A stretch of DNA of 64,000 bases from Paenibacillus sp. CC-CFT747 (GCA_030323305.1 CP106741.1:1245001-1309000), one strand, 5' to 3'. Counted from the stretch's first letter, positions 19,489 through 30,098 are shown. The notes: generated from the sequence alone by a model not told the origin. Numbers and translations: made by a program.

Positions 19489-22420
19489 TTACCGGTCTTC
19501 TTCCGCTCCATTCGGCTCTTCCCCGGCATTCCCGGCGGAGGAACGGCCCTTCGGAGCCTTCGTGACGACCAGCTCCTCGGATGCCTGGCTTCCGGCATAA
19601 ACAGCGGTCAGCTGTGTTTTGCCTTTGCCAAAGGCGGTCACGAGGCCGCCGGGAGCCACGGCTGCCACCTCCGGACGGCTGCTCGTCCAGACGGCTTGCG
19701 CCGTCACCTCCTGGACCGCGTTGTCCGAATACAGCGCCCACACCTTCAGCTGGGTGGTTTCACCCGTCTGAAGGGGATGCAACTTGTCGACCCGCAGGCC
19801 GACCAGAGAAGCCGTGACGACCAGACGGTAAGAGACTGTCTTCCCACCGTAGCTCGCCGTGATCTCCGTCTCTCCCTTGGCGAGCGCCGTAACCCGTCCC
19901 GCTTCGTCCACCGCCGCAACGGACGGCTGGCTGCTCGTGAACGTGACGCCTCCGGCAAGCGGAACCGATGATCCGTCCGAGTAGACGGCGGACACGACCG
20001 CCTGCGCGGTATCTCCCTGTCTCATGGGTGCCAGACCCGTTAAGGTGAGGCCGGTCAGCGCCGGCGAAACCGTCAGCGAATACGCCGCAGATCTTCCTTC
20101 AAATTCGGCCGTGATGACCGTCTGCCCGTGGCTCAAAGCGCGGATCGTCCCGGTGGCGTCCACCTCCGCGACCTGCGGGCTGCTGCTCGTGAAGGCCACG
20201 CCGGACGACAGCGCATGGCGGGAGCTGTCGGCATAGACCGCCGTTACCGTCGCCTGGGCGGTCTCTCCGGCCGTCATCGGCGCGAGGCCGCTGATCTCGA
20301 GCGAAACGGCGCGGCTCGCCACGGACAGCGGGTAAGCCGCCGAAAGGTCGCCGTAGCGGACCGTGATCAGCGTTTCGCCGTAGCCGATGGCCGTTATGAG
20401 GCCGGACTGGCTCACCGCCGCGACGGAAGGACGGCTGCTCGTGAAGGTGACCCCGGCGGTCCAATCCACCCGGGAGCCGTCGTTATAGACGGCCTTCACC
20501 TGAGCCTGCCGGGTTTCGCCGGGATTCATCGGGCCGAGCCCGCCAAGCTCGAGAGCCCGCACCTCGTAGGGCTGGCCGGAGGCCGTTACGAGCTGCATTT
20601 GGCTGTAGTAGCCGTTCAGAATCTGATCGAACTTCCAGCCCTTCGCTCCCAGAGCGGACGCCCCGTACTGGCTCATGCCGACGCCATGGCCGTTGCCGCC
20701 TCCGTAGAAGGTTACGCCCGTAACCGCTCCTGCGGCATCCTTCGCCAGATCGAAGGTAAAGAAAGCGGAATACAGAATCGAAGGATTTTTGAGCGTTCCG
20801 GCCGGATCGTAATCCTGGGAGCCTCCCTTCGCCCGGTAAGCAAGGATGTCCGGACCGAGGGTGTACGTTTTGGAAGGACGGATCGTGAACCGGATGTTAA
20901 ATTCCTTAATGATCTTATAAGTGCCGGTCGTCCCTTCCACCACGAGCTCCGTCACGTTGCCTCCCGCCCCGCGCTTCGCCACATACAGATTCTGGAGCGT
21001 TCCGATGCCTTCGGCCGGAATGACTTTCGACGCGAAGCTTCCGTCCGGCAGCTTGGTCAGAATGAAGGCCGGATCGGCCGCATAGCGGTCGGCCAGGTTT
21101 TTGTTGATGGTGGTCTCCAGCTCCTGCCGGGTCAGGCCCACCTTCCAGCGGAAATAAAGCGAATCCGAGTCATACCCGGTGTAGGACAGATTTTTGTAGA
21201 AGGCGTTGACCGCGTTCTCATCCGCCGTGTCCAGCGCCAGCATCCGGGCGGGGTCAGACGGGTCATAGGTATAGCTCTTGGCCGTCAGGTACGGAATTGG
21301 GGTCCCCGGAAAGAGATTGCTTCCGGTATCCGACCAAACCTCATGCTTGGAGGCCCCAAACCCGCCGGAGGTCGAATAGAAGCGCGCATCCACCAGGCTG
21401 CCTCCGCTCTTCATGATCAGGCCGGCCGTTTCGTTGACCGCCTGGGTGGTCAGGTCGTTCTCTGCGCTGTTGTTGAACACCTGGCTGAGCGTGCTGTCGT
21501 CGATATGGAAGCCCCGGTCGGCGAACCGGGAGCTATAGTAATCCGTCAGCGCATAGGTCCGCGCCGCGACCGCCTGGGCCTTCAGCGCTTCCCGGCCGAA
21601 GCTGGCCGGCATCTCGCTCGGCACCACCTGGTACAGATACTGCTCCAGCGTCACATCGTTGACAACTCGAAGCTTGTCCTTCGCCGCCGTAAGCGAGAGC
21701 TCCAGCGTACCGCGGTAAAGCGGGTTCCCCTGAGCGCGCTTGAAGGTCATGATCTGCAGCAGGGAAGCACTCGGGTCCTTTTGCTCGGCGTAGAGCCGGT
21801 TGGCGGTTCGGTACAGCTCGGTCCCGTCTACGGTGACCACGGTAACGCCATCCACGATCGTGAAGGCGGCGAGCTTGCCTGGCGCGATGTCGAAGCTGCG
21901 GCCGGCCCTCTTGTCGAGAAGCCGGGAGCCGTCCTTCGATTGGAGATCGAGCCGCGTATGATCGAACGTGGAATTATCCGCGATGTTGGCAATATCCCGG
22001 CGGATGCCCACCCGCATGCGGTCGGCCGGCGTTTCGCCCTCGATGACGAGTTTTGCGGCCCGTCCCTGCTCATCGCGGGTCACCGTCACGTTGGCGGCCC
22101 CCACCATGACATCGGCAAGCGAGCGGGTCAGGGTCTGCCCGTTCCGCGTCTGTTGGACGAGATAGCCCGGAGCAAGCGCCAGCGTTCCCGTCAACTCCAG
22201 CTCGATCGTGCCGGCGGCGGGGTTCTTAGCCATGATTTTCTCGTGCAGGGGATCCGTCACCAGAGAAGCGGCCGGCTGGATAACGGACAGGCCTCCGGCG
22301 CTCTCGGCGTAGGCCGGGGAACGCTCCCAAGCCGGCCGGGAGCAGACCGCCGCCCATCAAAGCTCCGGTCAACAGAACCGGAAGGACGCGGCGGGACAAA
22401 TGCTTTGGAAACAACTTCAT
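19489..22420 (-). CDS. Secreted SpoIID/LytB-domain protein with four Big2 repeats; one frameshift in the signal peptide
   Basis: About 977 residues after repair. Signal peptide MKLFPKHLSRRVLPVLLTGA ending near PAYAES. A SpoIID/LytB domain occupies roughly residues 250-610: QYLYQVVPSEMPASFG, KAQAVAARTYALTDYY, RFYSTSGGFGASKHEVW and GGNGHGVGMSQYGASALGAK. These proteins stimulate amidases or act as lytic transglycosylases on peptidoglycan. The last about 340 residues are four Big2 (bacterial Ig-like) repeats, each with a TFTSS.PSVAAV-type core. The frame break is at GGGG 22316-22319 and needs one base fewer or two more, unlike most others here. AAAGGAG precedes the ATG. The promoter region carries a cre site and palindromes. 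Confidence 0.88.
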
Positions 22421-22449
22421 AGCTTCACTCCTTTGGAATAAATAGCATA

Positions 22450-22531
22450 TGATAACGCTTACACACCCATATATTTTAACGTCATTGAAATTTAATTTCA
22501 ATACATTTTTATCCGGTGAAATTAAATTTTA
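22450..22531 (-). promoter_or_regulatory. Promoter of the SpoIID-like gene with cre site and AT-rich palindromes
   Basis: Minus-strand TTGAAA (22496-22501), 17 bases, TAAAAT (22473-22478). A 17-base perfect palindrome, arms TTGAAATT/AATTTCAA, covers the -35 (22485-22501); a second copy with one mismatch lies at 22517-22531. TGTAAGCGTTATCA (22450-22463) matches the CcpA cre consensus TGNAANCGNTNNCA at every fixed position, just after the start site. Confidence 0.72.
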
Positions 22532-22555
22532 ATCGACAGGATTCGCCCCGGACAT

Positions 22556-22591
22556 ACAAAAAGAACACCGCTTCCGGAAGAAACGGTGTCC
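22556..22591 (-). terminator. Terminator of the GGDEF-EAL gene
   Basis: Minus strand: ACACCG TTTCTTCCGGAAG CGGTGT followed by TCTTTTTGT. Confidence 0.8.
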
Positions 22592-22638
22592 TGCGAATAA
22601 GTGCGCCCCGGTCTTTCGTATGGATTCCTTCGATTCGA

Positions 22639-25415
22639 CTAGCGCAAACTGCCGTTTCCAAGGGGCGCCTTCCCTGTCGGAAACCGAGCGTTAAACGTCT
22701 CCAAAGGAACCGGCCGCCCTATCCAATAGCCCTGGGTAAAGTCACAGCCCAGCCGGCGGAGCGTATTCAGCTGCTCCTCCGTCTCCACTCCTTCCGCTAC
22801 GACCCCAAGCCCCAGGCTGTGGGCGAGTGAAATCATGCTCTCCACGAGAGGAGTGGAAGCTCCGGCTTCCTGAACAAACGATTTGTCGATTTTGATGAAG
22901 GAGATGGGGAGCTTCTGGAGCAGCGAGAGAGAGGAGTAGCCGGTTCCGAAATCGTCGACAGCGGTTCGGATGCCCATCTCGTTCAGCTTATGAAGCTTGT
23001 CTATGCAGGCATCCACGTGCTGGATCGTCATGCTTTCCGTGATCTCGAGGCACAGCCGGGACGGCTCCAGACCGTGCTCCGTCACCACCGAGTGGATCTG
23101 CTCCACCAAATACGGCTGGTCGAACTGCAGAGGGGACAAGTTGACCGACACGGTTACCGGAGGCCACCCCTCCGCCTCCCTCTGCTTCATCTCGCGGCAT
23201 ACCCGGTTCAAGACCCACTGGCCGATGGGAAGAATCAGCCCGCTTTCCTCCGCGATCGGGATAAAATTCATCGGAGAAACCATGCCCCGCTTTGGCGAGT
23301 TCCATCTTAACAGCGCCTCGGCCCCGCTGATCTCGCCTGTCTGGGTGCTCATCAAGGGCTGGTAATGCACCTCGAACTCTTCCTGCTCGAGCGCCTTGCG
23401 AAGCTCCTTCTCGAGCAAATGGCGCTCCTCGGCCTCTACGCTCATCCCCGCGTCGAAGACGACCGCCTGGTTGGTGCCCTGCCCTTTGGCCCGGTACATG
23501 GCAATGTCGGCGCTTTTGAGCAGCACGCTGGTATCGCTCCCGTCCCTCGGGTAAAAGCTGATTCCCATGCTGCAGGTAAGGTACCACTCCGTTCCCCCGA
23601 AAGCGAAAGGCTTGTCCCGAAAAGCATTCAACAGGGCGTTCGCGGTATCCAAGGCTGCTTCCTCTTCCTTCAGCCGGGGAAGCAGGATGACGAATTCGTC
23701 TCCCCGAGCCGGGCGACCGTACCGGCCGGCCCGATCCGGCTTTCCAGAACATGGGCCACATGCTTCAGCAGCTCGTCTCCTGCCCCATGCCCCAGACTGT
23801 CGTTGATGATCTTGAAGCGGTCCAGGTCGAGCAGCATCAGTGCCATAACCCGGCCTTCGCGCCGGGCCGTCTCGAGCGCGCCGTTCATTTCCTTATGAAA
23901 AAGCGCCCGGTTGGGAAGGCCCGTCAGCGTATCGTGGTACGCCAGATGGCGGATTTGCTCCTCCGCCTGCTTTCGTTCCGAGATGTCTTTGATCGAGCCG
24001 ATCAGCCGTACCGTCCGCCCTCCATCCCCCGCTATCCCGCGCCCGGTGATCGAGACCCACGCATAGCCGCCTTCCTGCTTGCGGATCCGAAACTCCAGGG
24101 AGATCGGCTGGTCTTCCCCCATCTGCTCCCACGCCGTCCGGTGGATGCGCGGGAGGTCCTCCCCGTGTATCAGCTTCGCGCAGAACGCAATCGGATGCTC
24201 CCGGTCCACCAGTCCGAGCTGGTGAAAGAGCCGACCCGTGAGGAAGACCTGCTGGCGGATCAAATCCACGTCCCACACGCCGTCATTGGACGTAACGGAG
24301 ACCACCTCCAGGCGCTCGGCCGTTTCCCGGTACCTTCTCTCCGACTCGGCGCGCTGGCGTTCGAGCTCCTTCTCCTTCGTCACATCCCGCACAACGTAAT
24401 ACTTGAACACCTCTTCGTCGGCTTCGATATAAGCGGAGTCGACCTTTAAGGTGACGGGCCGGCCGGGCCGGCAGGCGACGATGACTTCCAGGTTATCTTC
24501 CGTTTCCCGGCTTTGGAACGATTGCCGAAGCTTGTCGAGCACCTCTTCCTGCAGGCGGGGAAACAAAGGATCCAACACCTTCTCCCCGTCCGTTCCGCCA
24601 AAGCTGTCCGCCATCCTTTTCGCAGCGGGGTTCATCTCGACAATGCCCGCCTGTTCGTTCAGAAGGACGATGGCAAAGGGAGACAGCTGAAAAAGCCTTT
24701 CGTATTTCTTAGTTTCAAAGGGAAGAAACTCATGCTTGGCCATGATGAGATGCACCGCGAACGCCCAGCCGATAAAGGAATGGCCGGATAGCTCCACCCC
24801 CTCCAGCAGACCGGGAAAAAACCTCCCCGCGACGGCGACGGAGAAGCCCCATAAGAGGGAAAAGAAGCTGGCAGCGAGCAGAATCCGGTAGTAGCCCCTC
24901 TGTTTGTCCCCCGAACGGCGCATGCCGGCGACAATCATGAGAAGCTGAAGGGAGGTGTACAGAATGAGAAAGGAAAGAGCGTAAGGAAAAAGAGGGCCGT
25001 ACTCCGGCTTTATCCAGATGCCCGTTTTCTTAAGGTCTCTTAGGAAAGCTCCGGAAGACCAATCAATGGCCAGCATGGCCAGCGACGGCCCGTAGTACAG
25101 CAGAGGGAGAACGGTGCGGGGGACAGGCAGGGACATTTTGCCCAGATAGAGAAAGAACTTCATGCCGACCCCGACGGCGAGAAACAGCGAAGGGATCAGA
25201 AAAGTGCGGTACAGCCCTTCCGCCGTATCCTCCGGGGAGACGGCCGCGAGAAACAAAGTGAGGAAAAACACGCAGAAGCATAGCACAAAAAACGCACCGG
25301 TCCGGTTAACCCGTCCCTGGCGGTTTCGGGTGTAAATTTCCGAAGCAATGTACAGCAGAAAGAACGAAGGAAGAAGATACAGCAGAAAGGCAATGGCCAC
25401 AGGCTGGTCAACCAT
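22639..25415 (-). CDS. Membrane-anchored PAS-PAS-GGDEF-EAL c-di-GMP signalling protein; one frameshift
   Basis: Repaired length is about 925 residues: about seven membrane helices (1-225), a PAS domain (LFQLSPFAIVLLNEQAGIVE), a second PAS/PAC region (WDVDLIRQQVFLTGRLFHQL; RIRKQEGGYAWVSITGRGIA), then GGDEF (HDTLTGLPNRALFHKEMNGA; LDLDRFKIINDSLGHGAGDE; repaired RLGGDEFVILLP) and EAL (GAEALLRWNSPKRGMVSPMN; CLEITESM; DDFGTGYSSLSLLQKLPISF). Both catalytic signatures look intact, so it could make or break c-di-GMP. One base is missing in CCCC at 23702-23705. AAGGAG lies upstream of the ATG. It stands alone with its own terminator. Confidence 0.92.
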
Positions 25416-25541
25416 GATGAATAATCTCCTTGTCAGTCGGTTAAGTAAGCGTTCAGAGAAGGTATTCGACAGATTTCTTCCTTTTCCTACCTGCTGGCCG
25501 AATGTGATAAACTAAGCGAAAACGAAGGAGGCGGTTAACCG

Positions 25542-26106
25542 ATGCTTCACCGCTGCGGCTGGGTCAACACGGACCCGCTGTACATCCGTTACCATGATGA
25601 AGAATGGGGGTCCCGGAAAGGGACAGCCGGAAGCTGTTCGAGCTTCTCTGTCTCGAGGAGCGCAGGCCGGATTAAGCTGGTATACCATTCTGAAGAAGCG
25701 GGAGGCTTACCGCGAGGCCTTCGACGGCTTCGATCCCGAAACGGTGAGCCGCTACCGGGAGGAGAAGCTCGAGGAGCTTCTGAACAATCCGGGAATCGTG
25801 CGCAACCGCCTCAAGATCCGGTCCGTGGTCCGCAACGCTCAAGCTTACCTCGCCCTCGAGAAGGAGGAAGGCCCCTTCTCCGATTGGATATGGGCGTTTA
25901 CCGGGGGCGTTCCCCTCGTCAATCACTGGACGACCCAAGGGGACGTTCCCGGCCGTACGGAGCTGTCCGACCGCCTCAGCAAGGCGCTGCAGAAGCGCGG
26001 CTTCTCCTTCGTCGGCTCCACCATCTGCTATTCCTTCCTGCAGGCCGCCGGCCTGATCGACGACCATGTGGAGACGTGCTTTAGGCGGTCGGGCCAGGAC
26101 GTTTAG
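25542..26106 (+). CDS. tag: DNA-3-methyladenine glycosylase I (Tag); two frameshifts
   Basis: Repaired length is about 188 residues: RCGWVNTDPLYIRYHDEEWG, VPERDSRKLFELLCLEGAQA, GLSWYTILKKREAYREAFDG, FDPETVSRYREEKLEELLNN, PGIVRNRLKIRSVVRNAQAY and SFVGSTICYSFLQAAGLIDD. These are the Tag helix-hairpin-helix core and zinc-binding ends. It excises 3-methyladenine from DNA. Missing Gs lie in GGGGG at 25606-25610 and GG at 25657-25658; both must be restored, as three frames are used in turn. AAGGAGG precedes the ATG. Confidence 0.92.
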
Positions 26107-26194
26107 TCTTCATTTTTACATAAAGTGGAACCTTTTCCTTATTAGGCTCGTTAATGGTACGTAAGGTTATGGGGCTTAGGAAAGGTGGGATAAG

Positions 26195-26293
26195 GTGTCT
26201 GATTTTTTCACGGTTACGATAGCCATCTTCCTGCTGCACCTTATATTCGATCTGACCTACGGGAAAGCCCTGAAGCGAAACACTAAGGAATAA
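26195..26293 (+). CDS. Possible 32-residue single-pass membrane peptide
   Basis: GTG start with AAAGGTGGG about eight bases upstream; the translation is a hydrophobic segment (FFTVTIAIFLLHLIFDL) followed by a basic tail (YGKALKRNTKE). Codon use resembles real genes. It fills a gap between tag and the next gene. No family is recognised. Confidence 0.4.
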   Translation: MSDFFTVTIAIFLLHLIFDLTYGKALKRNTKE

Positions 26294-26379
26294 GGCCTCC
26301 AGCCCCTATCCTTCCCGGCACCTTTTCTGGGCGAATGCATAGAATGGAGCAACCCATATGCTTCGGAGGTGCTTCCCCC

Positions 26380-26676
26380 ATGAATCCAACCGCTTACGGA
26401 CAGCCGCAGGTGCTGTATCAAGCCGATCCGGCCGTTACCCAAACGCTGAAATCTAAACGAGACCAGATGTATTCCCTCGGCCAAAGCTGCATGAACCGCC
26501 ATATCCGCGTCCAGACGATCGACGGTCAGGTGTACGAAGGAACCGTCGCCGGAATCGACGGCGGCCACCTGTACCTGGAGGTGCCGACTCCCAGTGCCCG
26601 GTCGCTCTATTACAACAACGTCATCCTGCCGCTCGTGCTGTATGAGCTGCTCGTCATCACGCTGCTGCTGCTCTAA
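26380..26676 (+). CDS. Hypothetical protein with Sm/SH3-like strand region and C-terminal membrane segment
   Basis: 98 residues. An N-terminal Gln/Pro region, a helix (SKRDQMYSLGQSCMNRHIRV), a beta-rich stretch VQTIDGQVYEGTVAGIDGGH that resembles an Sm-like or SH3-like barrel, and a hydrophobic tail VILPLVLYELLVITLLLL. The ATG at 26380 follows GGAGGTG; an ATG at 26335 lacks a good site. Proteins of this layout occur in Bacillales, sometimes linked to spore or membrane surfaces, but I cannot assign a function. Confidence 0.75.
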   Translation: MNPTAYGQPQVLYQADPAVTQTLKSKRDQMYSLGQSCMNRHIRVQTIDGQVYEGTVAGIDGGHLYLEVPTPSARSLYYNNVILPLVLYELLVITLLLL

Positions 26677-26699
26677 GCATACCGCGTAATGGCCTAACC

Positions 26700-26740
26700 C
26701 GGGGCAGAGCCTTTCCGGGAGTGGCCTTGCCCCCTTTATT
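26700..26740 (+). terminator. Terminator after the 98-residue protein gene
   Basis: GGGGCA...GGCC TTGCCCC hairpin followed by CTTTATT. Confidence 0.6.
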
Positions 26741-26861
26741 CAAGCGGCCAGGCCCCGAGAAGAATTCCGGCGGCCAAGAAGGTCGCTTTTTCCCATTGAC
26801 GGAGTAAAGTTCTATAGACTAAAGTGGTAAAGGATCATTATACATAAGATGGGAACGTGTC

Positions 26862-27377
26862 ATGAACAGCAAAACCTTAGTCATCTGCCTTTATCTGCTT
26901 CTAATCTATTGGCTTTCCGTCCACTATGGGACGCTGCATTGGTTCTTCTACCCTTCCCTCGGTGCCTTTTCCTTTCTCCTCATGCACCGGACTTTTCATT
27001 TGAGGGAGCTGGGAAAGGTCGTAGCGGGGGCGGTTCTGGTCTCCACGATCAGCTCGGTAACCTATCATCTCTCGTCCGGGCTGCTCTGCTTTCTCGGCAC
27101 TTCGCTCTTGACCGTGTGGCTGATGACCCGGCTGAAATGGAACGCTCCGCCCATTCTCGCCCTCTCGCTCGTTCCGTTCTTCGCCCATCCGGATAAGGTC
27201 TGGTCCTTTCCCGTGGCCGTGGCTGTCACCCTGCTCGGGCTGATGCTGGCTATCGCAGCCGCCTTGTGGCTGGAAGCCTGGAGCGTCTCGCTGGTCCGGC
27301 TCTTTGCCGGGAAGGCCTGGTTCACTCCGAGCGAGGAGGGCCCGGCCGCCCCGCGCCTGAAGCAGGACGGGCTGTAG
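26862..27377 (+). CDS. Integral membrane protein, HPP-like
   Basis: 171 residues with about four to five membrane helices (TLVICLYLLLIYWLSVHYGT; WFFYPSLGAFSFLLM; VVAGAVLVSTISSVTYHLSS; WSFPVAVAVTLLGLMLAIAA). The segment KWNAPPILALSLVPFFAHPD resembles the conserved loops of small HPP-type membrane proteins, but the HPP motif itself is not exact, so this is a loose suggestion. The binding site is weak (GGGAACG). A strong terminator follows. Confidence 0.7.
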   Translation: MNSKTLVICLYLLLIYWLSVHYGTLHWFFYPSLGAFSFLLMHRTFHLRELGKVVAGAVLVSTISSVTYHLSSGLLCFLGTSLLTVWLMTRLKWNAPPILALSLVPFFAHPDKVWSFPVAVAVTLLGLMLAIAAALWLEAWSVSLVRLFAGKAWFTPSEEGPAAPRLKQDGL

Positions 27378-27455
27378 CCGGGGTCATCACGCCGGCCAGC
27401 TGGAGCAGCGGGCTTTCTCCGCTTAAGCCGGATGCCGCAGCACCGGTTCCACAGC

Positions 27456-27493
27456 AAAAGCGCCTTCCCGTTCGTCAGGGGAAGGCGCTTTTT
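27456..27493. terminator. Bidirectional terminator before cbiA
   Basis: AAAAGCGCCTTCCC and GGGGAAGGCGCTTTTT pair; it serves the membrane protein gene and, in the other direction, cbiA. Confidence 0.88.
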
Positions 27494-27518
27494 ATCATGG
27501 TCCGGCAGGCGGGATCGG

Positions 27519-29029
27519 CTATAGGCTAGCGGAGCGGCGCTGTTCCGGGGAACGGCTTCCGGTGGGGACGGCGGAAGCCCGGTAACGCAGGCAGGCCTCA
27601 ATCCACCGTTCGACGATGCCCGGGTTCGAAGGGAAGTAAAGGTGCGTGTAGCCTGCGGCGAGGCTGCCCTTTACGAAGCCCTCCTGCTTCGAGCCGAAGA
27701 GCCCCTCCGTTTCATAAGCCGGGGGCAGGTCCGTTTCGTCCGGCCGCTCATGCACGGAATAATGAAACTCGTGCCCTTTGGCCTCCTCGCCGGGCGGCAG
27801 CAGAAAGTTCCTTCCCGGCCGCGCACGGTCCGGTACCCGAGCGCGGCCAGCTTCGTCTGCATGCGGACTCGGCCCGGCAGCAAACCGGCCATCGCATGCT
27901 CGCGCCCTTCCGTATCGGCCAGGCTCTCCGTCAGGTACATGAAGCCGCCGCATTCGGCCAGGGCGGGCATGCCGGTTTCGACGGCCCTCCGGATGGAGGC
28001 GGCCGCCTCCGCATGCTCGGAGAGCGGCCCGGCGAACTCCTCCGGAAACCCGCCGCCCAGGTACAGCCCGTCCGCTTCGTCCGGTACCGTCTCTCCCGCA
28101 AGCGGCGAGAAATACACACACTCCGCTCCGTAATGCTCGAGCAGCTCCAGGTTCTCCGGGTAGTAGAAAGAGAACGAAGCGTCCTTCGCCACGGCGATGC
28201 GGACGCGGGGAGCCCGCGGCTCGCCGCGGAACAGGACGGGCTCCGTCTGCACCGGGGCTCCTTCGGACAACCGCACCAGAAGCTCCATGTCCAGGTGGGC
28301 TTCCGCTAACGAGCCGAGGCGGGCGAACAGCTCGTCGCAGTCGCCCCGTTCGATCGACGGAATAAGCCCGAGCTGCCGCTCGGGGATCGAGACGGCATCC
28401 TCGCGGCGCAAATACCCGGCTACGGGGATGCCGCATTCCTGCTCGACGGCCTCCCGGACCATCCGGTAGTGGCCAAAGCTACCGACGCGGTTCGCGATGA
28501 CGGCGGCCACGCGAAGGCCTTGTGCGAAGGTTTGAAACCCTTTGACAATGGCGGCCGCGCTGCGGGCCATCGCCGAGCAGTCGACCACGAGCAGCACCGG
28601 GGCGTCAAGGAGCATGGCAATTTCCGCCGTGCTGCCCTGGTTCGAGCGCGGATTCTTCCCGTCGAACAGGCCCATGACGCCCTCGATCACGGAAATATCC
28701 GCCCCGCGGCTGCCCCGTATGTAGATTTCCTTCACCGCCTCCGGGCCGGTCATCCAGCTGTCCAGGTTGCGGGAAGGCCGGCCCGTCAAGGCCGTATGAT
28801 AGGTCGGGTCGATGTAATCCGGGCCGCACTTGAAGCCCTGCACCCCGTATCCCCTGCTTTTCAGCGCGGCCATCAGGCCCAGGGTGACTGTGGTCTTGCC
28901 CGAACTGCTGCTGGGCGCCGCCACCACCAGACGCCGGCTCCCTCCGCCCGCACCCGGTCCCGCTTCGTCCCGGTCGGTTTCCTCGTTGCTGCCGGCTCTC
29001 CGGCCGTTCCACTCCCTACTCTCCGTCAT
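27519..29029 (-). CDS. cbiA: Cobyrinate a,c-diamide synthase (CbiA/CobB); one frameshift
   Basis: Repaired length is about 503 residues. N-terminal dethiobiotin-synthetase-like domain with P-loop VVAAPSSSSGKTTVTLGLMA, YIDPTYHTALTGRPSRNLDS, VIEGVMGLFDGKN and GFQTFAQGLRVAAVIANRVG; C-terminal class I glutamine amidotransferase domain with DGLYLGGGFPEEFAG, nucleophile ALAECGGFMYL, and YTHLYFPSNP near the end. It amidates cobyrinate for cobalamin synthesis. One base is missing in AAA at 27804-27806. Its ATG overlaps the stop of the upstream binding-protein gene (ATGA). No other corrin-ring genes are in view, so it may serve salvage or a distant pathway. Confidence 0.92.
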
Positions 29030-29827
29030 ATCGGCTCTTCTCCCTTCATTGGTCCGTACAGCTCCGGATGGAGCACGGAGGCGAGCTTCTTCAGCCCGTC
29101 CAGCAGCCGGGGGAAGGCCGGCAGAAGAGCGCCTCCTCCATCACATGAATCCGGTCCCGGCGTACCGCCTCCAGGGCATCCCAGCCGGGCCTTGCCCGCA
29201 CCGTATCCGGCTTGACCAGCTTTGGCCGGATACCTACCCAGGCGAGCGCGATATGATCGGGCTGCCGCTCCGCAACCTCCTCCCACGTCGAGCGGACGCT
29301 CGGCTCGGGCCGGTCGGCGAACAGGTTGCGCCCCCGGCCAGCTCCGTCAGCTCGGTGAGCCAGTTGCCCCCGCCCGGTGTGAAGACGGGCTTCGCCCACC
29401 ATTCCCAATAAACGCTCGGCCGGGACTCCGCCCGGCGGCTGATCTCCCGGTACCGGTGGATAGTCTCCGTGAAGGCCTCGTGGGCCCGGGCCGCGGCCTC
29501 CTGGCGTCCCGTCGCTTCCCCCAAGGTAAGCAGATTATCCGCCACATCGGCAAGCTTATTGGGACTCAGCACGAGATGAGGCAGTCCCCTCTCGACCAGC
29601 CTCTCCACGTTCTTCTCCATGCCGGGAACCGTCAGTGAAGCGACGACAAGATCCGGCTTCAGCGCCTCCACCCGGTCCATGTCGATATCCAGGTCGGGTC
29701 CGAGCTTGGGAAGCTCCCGGACCCCTTCCGGCCAATCCGAATAATTGTCCGTGCCGACGAGCAGCTTCTCCAGGCCCAGGAAGGCCAGCGCTTCGGTGTT
29801 GCTCGGGCACAGCGATACAATGCGCAT
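29026..29827 (-). CDS. Cobalamin-binding BtuF-like protein without signal peptide; two frameshifts
   Basis: Repaired length is about 267 residues. MRIVSLCPSNTEALAFLGLE, then KLGPDLDIDMDRVEALKPDL and VVASLTVPGMEKNVERLVER are the periplasmic-binding (BtuF/FhuD) fold; the second lobe has ERQPDHIALAWVGIRPKLVK. No signal or lipobox precedes it, so it should be cytoplasmic. Missing bases: CCCCC at 29331-29335 and GGGGG at 29109-29113. It is coupled to cbiA by a 4-base overlap, suggesting it binds corrinoids or an intermediate inside the cell. AAAGGAG precedes the ATG. Confidence 0.85.
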
Positions 29828-29893
29828 GTCAGACTCCTTTCAAGCCGGGCTATGCTTCCTCCTCCGGCCCGGTTTTCTCTATTTGCCCAGTCT

Positions 29894-29922
29894 ATCATAA
29901 TCCGTTCCCCCGCCCCAGCCAA
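29894..29922 (-). promoter_or_regulatory. Promoter of the BtuF-like/cbiA operon
   Basis: Minus-strand TTGGCT (29917-29922), 17 bases, TATGAT (29894-29899), 67 bases before the start codon. Confidence 0.55.
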
Positions 29923-30065
29923 AAAAAGCCCGCAGGCAGTCCCGCAGGCTTCGTCATGGTTATTAGCCGCATGAAAGATTAAGGCCGTTACGCCCGGACA
30001 CGACCGGGCTCGTACATAATCCACATGAAGGGCTCTCAAAAGCGGCATTATCCCATGACTAATGC
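29921..30065 (-). ncRNA. Candidate structured RNA downstream of sda, 6S-like shape
   Basis: Read on the minus strand, GTCATGG and CCATGAC (plus positions 30053-30059 and 29953-29959) close a stem; after an internal loop GCCGC pairs with GCGGC (30042-30046 with 29966-29970). Inside a large bubble, GATTA/TAATC (30017-30021 with 29977-29981) and GCCCGG/CCGGGC (30004-30009 with 29992-29997) build an apical hairpin. It ends in a 9-bp terminator hairpin and seven Ts (29921-29951). A rod with a large central bubble recalls 6S RNA; the identity is not established and no clear separate promoter is seen. Confidence 0.4.
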
Positions 30066-30098
30066 GCTTAGGCGTCTTTGTCGGCAAAAGGGGTCAGG

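Noticed and set aside
20128..22422. A 764-codon open frame on the plus strand, antisense to the SpoIID-like gene
   Set aside because: No domain, no ribosome site, and composition expected of the antisense of GC-rich codons. The opposite strand has clear SpoIID and Big2 domains.
29828..30098. Cobalamin riboswitch before the BtuF-like gene
   Set aside because: No B12 box (GCCACTG) or typical receptor fold seen; the structured element lies upstream of the promoter and ends in its own terminator.
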